From: Rhynchosporium graminicola
Lineage: Eukaryota; Ascomycota; Leotiomycetes; Helotiales; Ploettnerulaceae
Direction: 5' to 3'
Length of the DNA stretch: 64,000 nt
Assembly (NCBI GenBank): GCA_900074885.1
Contig: FJUW01000007.1
Location: 1,507,609 to 1,571,608 of the forward strand
Shown here: in pieces, positions 48,924 through 60,206 of the stretch
How positions within the stretch are numbered: position 1 is the first letter of the stretch
How the letters are laid out: every line of letters starts with the position of its first letter
Notes under the pieces: model-generated
The model's database searches: none
Told to the model about the DNA's origin: nothing
Seen by the model: only the letters and a program-made list of their open reading frames with translations
Position numbers and translations under genes: made by a program

Positions 48924-50345
48924 GGATCCAAGAACTGGGATTAGATCCATGCAGCCATGGAAGAAGAGGCCATGGTAGTGCTTCGGCCCTCGGGGCCATA
49001 GAAGGGTGGGCAGAGACCAGGGGTGACATCGACGACAGTGTATAGGACAGCGGTAAGAGCTTATCTTTCATAATGATAGAATCCAATGCCAAGAAAGCCG
49101 TAATTATAGAGTCGACTGGAATCTGAACTTGAGCCTTAGCCTGAGCATAAATTATCGTGTTTACTCCGTAATCCCGAGCTCCCCAAGGCACTGAATACCC
49201 CGAGCCATTCTAGATTTAGCGAGCCGTTGTGATTGGTTGCGAAACGAGACTTTAGCTCAAGCTCTAGCTCTCCGGTGGTTGGTGGTTGGTGACTGGCTGC
49301 AAGGGCACAGGAATGAACTTAGACAGCAGAGGTCAGCCATGCAAGGTCCAAAGCAAGATACCCCTGATGCATACGGAGGTATCCATGCTACTCTTGACAT
49401 TTCTGGGTATTTAGGATGTCCTTACCCAAACTTACTACAAGAAAGATAACAGTGGCATCTGAAAAGATAGCGAGGGTACACAGTACAAGTAAATATACAT
49501 GCTCTGCTGCCCAGCCTGCTTTTTATTGCGGGTATGGCGGCTGAAGAAGAACCTGGACTTGGCTTCTACAGCGGTGAAGACTGAAGAGTCCGGAGAAACA
49601 GACTCTGTTCTATCCAAGGTGCCAGTCCTCCCATATATTCATTCATGTCTTCCTCATCTCGCACTTAAGACAGCGCCAGCCGCCGCTGATCCCAAAAATG
49701 TCTCAGACGGAGACTTTATTGCACTTGGAAGCTATCATAACCAACGGTCGGCTAGCCTCTCACGACAAGGATATGAACCTCGTTCGGGTTCAGAAAGTCT
49801 GTTAATGGCAGTCCCAGAGGACTGGCAATATGACAGAGACCCAAAGGGTGCCCCAAAGAGACGGACACCAATGCAGGCACCCGTGAGACCCGACCGAGGT
49901 TGGAGAAACTCCTCTCATCTATCTCGTTTCGTTGAATGATTACAGCCATTCGCTTGCATGCTACAATTTAAACACCAGACTACTAAGTATATGTTGAAGC
50001 CATACCAGCCTATTCATAATGAGCTTCCTTGGCAGTTGGTCTCGTGATCCTTGTTAGCTTCGAGATGCTCTTGTCCTCTTCTGCCCCTGTGCTGCAGCGA
50101 AGTAGCATCATCCGATCAACAATCGGTCGATTGCCGGCTGACTGTAACCCCCGGCAGGAGAGCTGCAGTTGGTCAAAGATTGTCTCTAACGATGTGGATG
50201 TTAAACCCGTAAAGGCTGATACTACCCGCATCAGCTTGCGCGTACGATTTGAAGCTATCCACCACTGGGCGATAGTGCCTCGCCAGCGGTGTGCCTGAGA
50301 AAGCGAGAGCAGTAACAAGCATGACCAGTGCAGAACAGAGCACTG

Positions 50346-50393
50346 CAACGCACCGCACCGCACCGCACCGCATAGCATAGCATAGCATAGCAT
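50346..50393. repeat. Compound pentanucleotide microsatellite
   Basis: Four to five CGCAC units run directly into four AGCAT units, in phase. The open frames across it on the minus strand (Cys/Ala-rich) are products of the repeat. Confidence 0.92.
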
Positions 50394-53300
50394 ATGCGGT
50401 TAGAAATGGCTAATGCAAATCGTTGGAGACCTACGCAATGCAATGCTGTGTGTTTCTTGGCCTCTCAACTAAAGCTGACTAAACATGTATCTCGAAGAAA
50501 ATTATAAGCAAATTTCTTTCGTACTGCGCCGTTTCCCCACAGCTTTGGCATCCCTGCGTCTTCACAGGGAACGTTTTTAAGTCCTTGCCGTGCTCGAGGA
50601 AGCCGTGCTTCTCGAAAACGGTGGCCCGCAGCTACGAGAAAAACGTTCGTGAAGAACAAGGAGCAGATGGGAAGAAGCAGAGATGGTTCAATAGCTTTCT
50701 GCGATCCTATTCTGCGCTTCACAAATGATTGTTGGAATGTGAGCTGTCAATTCTTTCCCCCTCCCTCCCTTTTCGAAGATTGGGACAGACACAGCCATCC
50801 CTGGAAAGAAACCCCAATACTTGCTACAGGGAGATCCTTAGCTACCATTCGCTTCTTTGCCCATTTCCATTTCTAGACCTCGTAGACCTTTGGAAGTAAG
50901 GTCGAGCGGAAAGTGTCCTGCACTGAAATGAGAATCTGCAATTGTTGGCATATCCTTGTGAGCTTCGACTTTGAGGCTTCGACTCCTGTGCTGCAATTGG
51001 ACAAATCCAACAACGATTGGATCAATGTAGCAGTAGGCAAGATGATCGCAAAAAGTGTCAAGCTCGCCTCGCCATCGATTGGTCGGGTAACTGTCAACAA
51101 CCGAACTGACCTATTGAAACTCTGCATCTGCAAGTAAATGTAAGTAACGAGTGCTAGCTATCGTCCCTTTTCGGAAGTTTCCATCTGCTTCTGTATCCTC
51201 GATTTATCATCCAGCGGTTTCCACGTGCATAATAGCGGTAAATAATGTATCTTTCATACGGTATGCAGAAGCGCAAGTATGCAGCCCCGTGCATTAGCCT
51301 GCGCCAGAAAAGCAATTTATCTGGACGCGAATATGCGCGAATACGACTAGTAGGGCACGGCTGCTCCTCCGCGACGCACAGAAGATGGTGATCCTCATCA
51401 ATCATACTCTGTACCTTAAGATTGAAGCTTGGGCTGCAAGAAGGACAGGGTGTTGGATATATGCAAGGGGAGCTAATGGACCGTTGAGATGATCGATTTG
51501 GCAAATCATAAGCCAGTATCTAGAATGCGCCTTACCTGTCACTTACTGTAGTCGCGCTCTCAAACCCCTGATCCCAGAAACCCGTTGACAGAGAAATTGG
51601 GACAATCATTTGCTCGTATTACTTCAATATACAGCATGAAGGAATTATCGGCATGAGTAGGGAACACCACTGCCACAAAGTGGTCCAACGCTTCTCGAGG
51701 CTGGCAAAGTGTGAGTGGATTTGTACGAAGGACTTCGGTGATTCTTGGTGGCCAGGCCTGCCTGTATTTGCGTTCCCCGATGAGCTCAGTGCTCTTTGGA
51801 GTCTGTTCATTCCCGACTTCATGGGATGACCCACACCTCGTCGGCGTCGAATCTGCCTCCACAGCTTCCCCACTGAAGGAAGGGAGGCGGACCCGGCTGT
51901 ATGTGATGCAGGCATAACCTTGTCTTCGGTCTAGGTCCTTGAGAATTTGACCGATAGCGATGTCTTAGATGATATTTTGAACTCTGAATCTCTATGAGTC
52001 CCTGCCATAGATTTATGGTCAATCTGGCTACTCGAATCCATACTCGGTGCTTATCGACGGGCTTCCTTCCCCATGCGGCTGATAAATTTCCAGTCTTCCC
52101 GATCCATGTCCTGACAAACTGCTACGTTGGGCAAGATCTTCGTGGTGCGTGAGGCTTTTTTTGATTTGGCACTGGTGGGGAGGGACCTGGAGGTAATCTT
52201 TTGGAAACCTCTGGAGCCTTGAATACAGTAGGAGAGTAAACCTTGTCAGCCTACTGAATCGCCAGTACCGACCGACAAACTTCCTCCAGCTGCACGAAGC
52301 ATACGGTGGTCTGACACGCTTTGCCAAGGCAGTCCTCGACGAGCTTTCGTAATCGCAGCTCCGCATGGTCTTGGACTGACTTCCATCAATCAAAAGTCTT
52401 GTCAAGTCGATCTTAACTGTGAATAGTGGGTCCTGTACTGAAAAATGGTCGGCGACCTTGCTGTGTGGAGGTAATCTCTTTACCTTTTTACCAGCCGTCT
52501 TAGCGACGTCAGCGTCCATCGTGTCAAGTTCTCGTCCCGATGAAGCAATACTGAAGCTGTATTATCGACCCTGGGAGACTTACGACGCGGCCTGTCGCAA
52601 ACATATTGCTTCAACCACGCTATAAGTAGAAGTGCCACGAGGGAACCCCGCCACTCCACCGCAGGTTTTCCCATAGTACCAGTTGAATTCAGGTCCTGGC
52701 CTTCGACTTCGAATTGTGATATGCAAAACAGCCTACACAAGCTCCCGCCGGTGTGCAACCTATTATCGAAAGATTCATTGCTTCCAGACTCCAGACCAGA
52801 GGACAAATCGAGTAAAACCACTGACAGCATCCTTCCCACAATCAGTCAGCCATCAATCACAAAATTTATAACACGCCCCGGATCCCCCTCATGAAACTCC
52901 AGCCATGTATTGCCGATTGCACCTCTTCCCAACCACATTGGTCAGCAGTGCGACACAGCCTCATAAGTCACCCGTGGTTATACGTCGGATCAAAGCAAAG
53001 CCCTCGAGCCATCGATATTCGATCTGACCTCGAAATTTCTTTTTCCTTTCATGTCCCAGTGGAACCAACTTCCTGGGAGACTTTATTGATTCCGCTCGGC
53101 CCAAATCGTCTGATCCAAAATCTTTCATGATCCTTGAAATAATGTCTCTTGTTGAAGGAAAAATTTAGCGATCTGGTGTGATGGATCTTAAATCGGTTGA
53201 CAGATCGTCCATCCTATACCATTGAAGCACCAACACATGAGCCATTCGCTTGTGGTGCTTGAAACCATCAAATGGCGGTGCGTTACTACCTGGATGCGGT

Positions 53301-54282
53301 TTAAGACAGCCATTCCCAAGGCTGGAAACACTCATCGTGCTGGAAATAAATTGGCACGCTGGGGGCACGCTGGGAATTTCTCTAAAAATCCGAACAAGAA
53401 CACTGTTGATTGACATGTTGAAATTCGATATCGGATCCTATGCCATCGGCGGCTAATCTGGGTATCCATGCATGAATATGTATGTCTCCGATCTGACGTT
53501 CCACAAAAGAGACCAAATTTTCGAAATAGCTAGGCAAATGGGAAGTTTCTTTTTCCCCCTTACACCGTAGTTTCGTTTCTGCCGCTGTCAAGATTATAGA
53601 GAGCAGCTCCATTCAGCCACATCGCGTTGGGGCGCGACCAATCATGGATTGCAGATAACTAGGAAGCAACCGACCAATGATATCTAGCCTCTTCTGATAC
53701 CACTGTTGATGGATCTGACTTTTCATGGAATGAACCCATCCAACAACGTACATGTTTCTTGCTTCGTGACAGGTTTCCTTCTTACATCTACAACTTTTTA
53801 GCTTCATATTCCTTCATGTGGCGCGCTGAATGCTAAGGATGTCAAACGTGGACTCATCACCCATCTCGATACTTTAGCTAAAGATGTCGTGGCACCCACC
53901 GGTAGATTGAAGTCCTATGAAGTAGAAATTTCGAAATTTGATGTCAAGAAGAACTCACGTCCGCAGCTTCTTCATGTTAAGAGCGACCGCGCTAGCTGTC
54001 TATTGTAGCCAGAAAAAAGTGGCCGATTCTGGCGAAACCGATACTAGCTCACTCAGTTAACAGAAGTGCTAAATCATCCTTACGAATTTCGCGATATTAA
54101 CATAGTTATCAAGTGAAGTTCTGAAATGCTTTCATGACTTTGAAGTACTCTAGCGGCCAGCCCAGTCTGCCTCGATTGGCCGTTAGAATTAGCGACGGGG
54201 GCGGTTCTTTCCACACAACTCATCATCCCCTGTAATAAACCCAAACACAACACTTTTTAGACGCTATGCACTTCTTATCAAA

Positions 54283-54983
54283 ATGCAATATCAACTATCG
54301 GACGTTCAGCACAGCGATGCGGAAGTATTAGTGCGTAAATGTGAAATTCCTGCAAATCGGCGGGATCCTTTGCGAACGATTATGTTTCCCAATGCCAATG
54401 CAAGGTTGAGTGAAGAAGATGAGGAAATAGTAAAGTGGACTGTGGAAAGCTTGCAAGAAAGCTTGGAGAACAATGTGTGCTACTTTCGAAAGGTGATGCT
54501 CGGCCTTGATTTCTATGTTGGTTATGCTGTCTGGTCATTGGAGTATGGCAGTCAGGGAATGAAAAAGGCACCAGCACCCGACATGAGGTGCGAGTCATGG
54601 AATCCTGCTACACTTGACACGAGAGCTTGGGCCGAGGTCTCTGATCGTCTGAGAGAAGAGCGCAAAAGGGTCTTACATGGGCAACAAACAATATGGAGTA
54701 AGTTCGTTCTTCTCAATGCTGCTGCCATGAGCTAGCTAACCACTTTTTGCCAGGGTTAACTTCAATTCAAGTCGCACCAGAGCATCAAAGAAAGGGCATT
54801 GGATCTATGTTGATGCAATGGGGCTGCGATAAGGCGGACCTCAATAGGTGGAATTCTTTCGTCATGGCATCTCCTGCTGGAGTTCCGCTTTATCACAAAT
54901 TCGGTTTCAAGGAAACAGGGCAAGTATGGACGGAGCTTGGTATCTTCAAAAGTATGTTTCGGGAGTCCAAAAAGGCTGTATAA
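54283..54983 (+). CDS. GNAT-family N-acetyltransferase, two exons
   Basis: Exon 1 is 54,283-54,697 and exon 2 is 54,754-54,983. The 56-bp intron has GTAAGT, a GCTAAC branch site and a CAG end; splicing gives QTIW-R-LTSIQVAP. The protein is 214 aa. The acetyl-CoA binding motif A is VAPEHQRKGIGSMLMQWG (Q/R-x-x-G-x-G form), followed by the usual C-terminal aromatic part with YHKFGFKETG. It would transfer an acetyl group from acetyl-CoA to an amine; the substrate cannot be read from sequence. The layout is that of the fungal single-domain GNAT proteins. ATG context TCAAAATGC is good. The next gene, the aminopeptidase, follows 0.6 kb downstream on the same strand. Confidence 0.9.
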
Positions 54984-55617
54984 GAAGCTCGAAGGACAAA
55001 GAATAAAAGCCGAGTTCAACTTATATTGACATTCAAACATGACCTTCATTCCCAGAGGTCAGCGAAGCGAGCTTGGGTTTGAAGAGCTAGAGCTGTCTTA
55101 ATTCTTTCTATCCGCTTCTTCTACTCAGCCTTTAGGGAAGTCGACTTCATATTTAAGCACAATTCCACAATTGCATTTATGTTGTAATCCCTCTATAGAC
55201 TGAAGGAACCAACCTATGTTGCCATGCATCTGGCCTTTGAGGGTCATCGCCTGTGCGTATCAAAGCAACTCTCAAGTCTCCCTTTGGCAGAGGTGATACT
55301 TGTACAAGTGTTAGCCATCATTACTTTCTGATTTATGGCGGAAACCTAGCCAAATACCACGTCTCCTCTGTCACAAATACATTTCCACTCTGCAAAGATT
55401 GCTATGCCTCGCGCATCTAATACCACTAGAATTTAGCGGCCGCCAAGCGTTCTCGGGCAAGTGGGATCCTTTTCAACTCAGATTCGACATGGGGGGATCT
55501 GCGATGGCACACAAGAAGATAAGGACATTCAGCAATTATATCCTCTGCATGAAACTTGCTCGTATATCACAGGTATTTCGACGTTCATACTATATAAGTA
55601 CTGCAGACTCCAGCACC
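54984..55617. other. Intergenic region between acetyltransferase and aminopeptidase
   Basis: No gene seen. It contains TATATAA at 55,591-55,597, close to the following ATG (27 bases), so its role as a TATA box is uncertain. Confidence 0.5.
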
Positions 55618-57218
55618 ATGGCAGCTTCCAAGAACGTTTCTGCAGCTATTGCCAAAGCAAACGACTTCATCGATTTCGTCAATAGCTCCCCAACCCGTAA
55701 CTATACTCTGTCCTGATTTCAATCTATAGGTCTATACTACGCTTAGATACTGATCCCACTGCAGCCTATCATGCGGTACACTCTGCTGTCAAGCGCCTCG
55801 CAGCTGCAGGCTTCACGGAAATCAGAGAGAGAGATTCCTGGTCCTCAACTCTACGGCCAGGCGGGAAGTTCTACCTCACTAGAAACGGGTCCTCTATTGT
55901 TACCTTCTCGATTGGACATAAATGGAAGCCAGGGAATCCTATTGCTATGATAGGTGCACATACCGATTCGTGTTGCCTTCGCCTCAAGCCTGTTAGCAAG
56001 AAGACCGGCGCGGGGTTCATGCAAGTCGGTGTGGAGGCATACGGAGGTGGAATATGGCATACTTGGTTCGACAGAGACTTGAGCATTGCCGGACGGGCTA
56101 TGGTGAAGGATGGAAAAGGCAACTTTATACAGAAACTGGTGAAGGTTGATAGACCGATCCTCAGAATTCCAACGTTGGCTATCCATCTCGATCGCAGCAC
56201 GACTTTTGACCCCAACAAAGAGACCGAGCTTTTTCCCATTGCTGGGCTTATCGCCGCAGAGTTGAACCGGACAGGAAAGACAGAGCTGGCAGAAGCCGAT
56301 AAAGAACAGAATGGGGAATTTAAGCCTCTCAAGCACATGAGTGAAAGACACCACCCATATGTTCTAGAGATCATCGCGGAACATGCAGGCGTGGGAGTAG
56401 AAGATATTGTTGACTTTGAGATGGTGCTCTATGACACACAGAAGGCGTGTATAGGAGGTTTGAATCATGAGCTAATTTTCTCCGCACGGCTGGATAACCT
56501 CGGTATGACCTATTGTGCTATAGAAGGTCTGATCGAATCTGTGTCATCACCTTCTGCCCTCGACAACGAGTCTTGTATTCGCTTATCAACATGTTTTGAC
56601 CACGAAGAAATTGGAAGTACATCGGCCCAAGGAGCAGCATCTAATCTTCTGCCTGCAGTCCTGAGACGCCTTTCGGTCCTCCCGGGCAATCAAGATTCCG
56701 TGTCCGACAACTCTTATGAGCAGATTCGCGAGCACGATGCAGATCTAGCAACTGCGTACGAGCAAACTCTTGCTGCGTCATTCCTCATATCTGCAGATAT
56801 GGCACACAGCGTCAATCCCAATTACACACAAAAATACGAAGCCGACCATCGACCTGAGATGAACAAGGGCACAGTCATCAAGATAAATGCAAATCAGCGC
56901 TACGCCACCAACTCTCCCGGTATCGTACTGATTCAAGAAGTCGCTCGTCGTGCCAAGCCTTCTGCGGATTCTACCACTAGCGCTGGTGTCCCTCTACAAT
57001 TATTCGTGGTGAAGAACGATTCACCATGTGGCAGTACAATCGGACCGATGTTGAGTGCAGCGACAGGTGTACGTACTTTGGATCTAGGTAATGCCCAGTT
57101 AAGTATGCACAGTATTCGTGAGACTGGAGGCGTGTATGATGTCGAGCATGGAGTGAGGTTATTTGAGAGCTTCTTTGAGAATTTTGGAGAATTAGAGAAA
57201 AGAATTCTGGTCGAGTAG
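55618..57218 (+). CDS. Aspartyl aminopeptidase, peptidase family M18, two exons
   Basis: A cytosolic or vacuolar zinc metallo-aminopeptidase that removes N-terminal Asp/Glu from peptides. Exon 1 is 55,618-55,696 and exon 2 is 55,765-57,218, with a 68-bp intron (GTAACT...GCAG). The joined product is 510 aa, close to the family's usual length. Metal-site landmarks are in order: GAHTDS (His and Asp, about residue 90), FDHEEIGS (catalytic and ligand Glu), SADMAHSVNPNY (Asp), and a late SMHSIRE (His). The family signature VEAYGGGIWHTWFDRDLS is present. All key residues are intact and no frame problem was seen. The product starts MAASKNVSAA with no signal peptide. It is a housekeeping-type gene unrelated to its neighbours. 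Confidence 0.96.
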
Positions 57219-58233
57219 GAAGATGATCAGCCGGGAAAGGGATACCATACCATGTCATATATAGGAAAGGATAGTTTCCAGCAATCGACCCAAGGGTCGG
57301 TTGAGTCCAGACTCATCCTGCATTATTACCTGCTCCTGGCCTGTATCCTCTGTATAGCATTCGAAGCCCAGGAGTAATTGATACTCATGTTTATCAAGTC
57401 ATCTTTTAAATTTTATCAGAGTAGCATTCTTCCATTCTCAAACATCTATCTTGTTTCTGCTACAATTGAACCCTTGACGGAAAAGTGTCGCACATATATT
57501 CTTCCAGTAGAGGACTTAAGTGCGATAAAACATCCTCGCACTACTGCATTTATTTAAAATTTGTAATGGCAGTCTTGACCCCACATGTCGGCGACCAAAA
57601 TTTCAACAGTCGATGATAGGTTGTGGGGTGGAGAAATATGCTGTCATCATGATATTTACCTATTGAGCAAGCAGTCCTGAATTGGACCTGAGGATCCATC
57701 GAAAACACCAGTTTCTCTCTTTCGGTTCACACTTTACCCATTATCTATTTGGCAAGGGCGAGAGTGTCCCAAATATTTACGTCTTGAGCATCATTTACAT
57801 GTTTCAGAGTTTACGAGCAATATCGGATGAGATCAAGAAGTATACGTTCATTGCTCAAGGAACAACAATCCGGCTGTTTATCCCGAGTTCTCAAGACAAA
57901 CCACGCGCGTCCTCGACGTCCCAGCATCAATTTTCTAGGCTTCGTCATGGCGAAGCTACTTGACACCACTCTGGAAGTGTGCAACAGTGTATCAAGCACC
58001 AGCATCTGTTCTGTCAACACCCCTCCAAAATATCTTCTGTCACCACAATGTAGATAAAGAGCATCACAATGATGCCCCATTTCCTTCCAATTCCCATGTA
58101 TCCCGTGCTCACGAATTTGAGTCCGCATTGTCATGAGCAGTGACCCGAGCCACCAAAAATGCCTACGGGGTGAAATTAGCCACCAGTTCACGAGCTCATC
58201 TTCGAGGTAGTATTTTATACAGTCCTCCAAGCC
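57219..58233. other. Intergenic, no confident gene
   Basis: A minus-strand frame of 139 codons (57,811-58,230) is open and contains YYLEDELVNWWLISP, somewhat protein-like, but has no recognisable family. It may be debris linked to the weak gene at 58,234-59,036. Confidence 0.35.
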
Positions 58234-59036
58234 GCTGCTAAGCGTCTGACGAATTTGGAGTTTCTCCTCCCATCAATAAGATGGTCACCAGTAGCTTGGC
58301 CACCAATACTGCACGCACCGCAGTGTTAGCAAGTGCTCCCAGGATTAATTGTCGGCAAGAGGATAAGACTTTTCTCAATGAGAATTAAAGAATAAATGAG
58401 CTCTCAATAAATACTGCATACCAGGACCGTGTCCATAGCAATACACGGCCAGTAGACTGATCTCATTACTCCTGTAGTCTTTCCATCGCTGGCGATCCTC
58501 GTCAGGTGACTTGTGCCAAGCGATGTCGAGCTTTTCTAGCTTGTGACCTTCTACCAAAAGATGCAGGTCAGTTGCTGTTTTAGTCAGCTTCTCCACTGCT
58601 TCAACAGTTAATCATTCTTCCCCGTCAATATCTTTCTCTTGTGTGGTTCCTTGAACCGACACCCAGTCACGCACACGTTGTGTAAGCCCTGGTCGGTTGT
58701 AGGGCGAATCCATCTATGAATAATAGCTCTTGGAGAAGAAATTTGGCTACAAATTTGCCTCAACTTTGCCACTATTCTGCGCCGCCCTTTTTATCTCTTG
58801 TCGAATAACGCCTGTTTAGCAGAAGATCCTGATCTGGCACTGAGTTCCTGGTCCTCCGGGTCCCTTTTGATCTCTTCAGATATCGGATTGGCAGCCTTGG
58901 TTGCTGTTTTGTGGTCGGAGATGGTAAATTCTGGCCCACTCGTTGCTTTGTTCTTCCTGAAAAGAGGCTCCTTGACTAATGTTATGTTTTCGAAGACAGT
59001 GCTACTTGTTCCGCCTAGCGAAGTATAAGCAAGCAC
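58234..59036 (-). pseudogene. Weak unrecognised gene or pseudogene
   Basis: Three minus-strand pieces look coding-like but do not join cleanly. 58,791-59,036 carries ENITLVKEPLFRKNKATSG. ATG at 58,713 starts MDSPYNRPGLTQ. 58,375-58,596 carries LLVEGHKLEKLDIAWHKS and DRQRWKDYRSNEIS. A plausible intron with GTATGC, CTAAC and GTGCAG (about 58,315-58,422) would add a hydrophobic LVAKLLVTILLMGG before a stop at about 58,234. A TGA lies in frame between the second and third pieces unless another intron removes it. I recognise no domain. It could be a short real gene or a decayed one. Confidence 0.3.
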
Positions 59037-59273
59037 AATTCAATGCCGCACCTCCATTTACAAGTCACAAAATTACCACAAGATATTGTCCAATGTGAAT
59101 CAAGTGAAACTTCAGAATCGTGTGACTGTCCGATGAACACTGTTTCCGTACATGAGGGGGTCTGTTTCATTTCAACTTTTGGTTAATAGCAGAATTGAGT
59201 ACGACTCAACCAAAGTGTGTTTATGATTGGATCAGCTCTAAGCTATGCTTACACATACCAAAGAGCTTAGTAT

Positions 59274-60206
59274 TTACAAATTCTTCTCGGGAGCCTCTCC
59301 CTTTCCATCACCATACTTTCGTACATGCTCCTTACCGGCGGTTTTGTCAGCTTCGAAGTATTCAACTTCCTTACTATCCATGTGCTTTGCAACCTGATCA
59401 GCCTGCCATTTCTTGAAAGTGAAGCCAAGTCCTTCGTGAGAGTAGTCCTTGTCGTTCGCTTGATCCTTATGGTACTTGACCCTAATAAAGTCACTGTGGA
59501 CCGTTTCTGGATCAAGGGAGAGAGTCACCAACGCATTGATAGTTGCGGTTTTGGGGATGACTTTGAATGTCCAAGACTACAACATATCAGAAGCCGCTCA
59601 GAAATAGGAGCCATCGTTCGGACTTACTTGCTCGTTCTTAAATTGGATCACTTCATCGTCGCTACGGACGACCTCGTATCCTTCATTCTTCGACTCTTTG
59701 AACAACTTTGGAAGGGCAAACCATTGTCCGGCCATCTTGTATCTGCAATCTTTGGATTAGCAAAAATCTGGTAGCTGAGATTAGGGAGAAGTACCGATCA
59801 TTTGCGTACACAAATTGGTCATCGTATACACAGTCTGGAGTATATCTCTTTACTCTCTCAATAGTAGGCTCACAGCTGTAGAGAGCGATAATGTCGTCGA
59901 CAAGTGCTTGTCGGGCTTTGTCGAGAGGAAGCGACTTGGATGGCTAATGAAGAAGTCAGTTTTGCCAAACAATTATAAATATTAACAGTTGAGTTGATAT
60001 CTCTTCCAAGAACCAAAATGCGACATAGATTTTGTTTTGGAGACTCTTACTTCAGGGTGCCAATCTTCCGTAGCGGAAGTTTGCCGCACTTCAAAGTTCT
60101 CGCCTGGAATCGAAGTTGATGCCATTTTGCGCTGATATAATATACAAGTAGAAGCTCGAAATGGCGATAAGATTGATACTCGAGTGAAGCTCCTAGTGCT
60201 CAACAT
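59274..60206 (-). CDS. NTF2/SnoaL-like small protein, four exons
   Basis: Exons: 60,051-60,206, 59,795-59,943, 59,628-59,742 and 59,274-59,576; the introns (107, 52 and 51 bp) have GTAAGA, GTACTT and GTAAGT donors and all end in AG. From ATG at 60,125 the protein is 213 aa. From the in-frame ATG at 60,206 it is 240 aa and gains MLSTRSFTRVSILSPF-type sequence: no acidic residues, rich in Arg/Ser, as in mitochondrial presequences. Landmarks are DDIIALYSCEPTIERVKRYT, CVYDDQFVYANDRYKMAGQW and a conserved-looking DPETVHSDFIRVKYHKDQ. The size, and a helix followed by aromatic strand segments, suggest an NTF2/SnoaL-like fold. No enzyme activity is assigned. Confidence 0.82.

Larger units (their letters stand above)
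47931..54282. other. Gene-poor stretch, about 6.3 kb
   Basis: No confident gene. Open frames up to 163 codons exist in several directions (for example 49,499-49,939 plus, 52,028-52,519 minus) but overlap each other and lack recognisable motifs. The most protein-like trace is minus 52,480-52,700, where a membrane-anchor-like GSLVALLLIAWLKQYV is followed by a strong GTAAGT donor. I could not continue it. There is no RIP look, so this is not the same kind of DNA as the left block. Confidence 0.45.

Noticed and set aside
49499..49939. 146-codon plus-strand frame
   Set aside because: No motif, overlaps other frames on both strands, no intron or promoter signal; could be chance in balanced-composition DNA.
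52028..52519. 163-codon minus-strand frame with RLPPGPSPP in another frame, P450-like at first sight
   Set aside because: No heme-binding Cys motif or ExxR found nearby, and the Pro-rich piece is out of frame with the membrane-anchor-like segment upstream.
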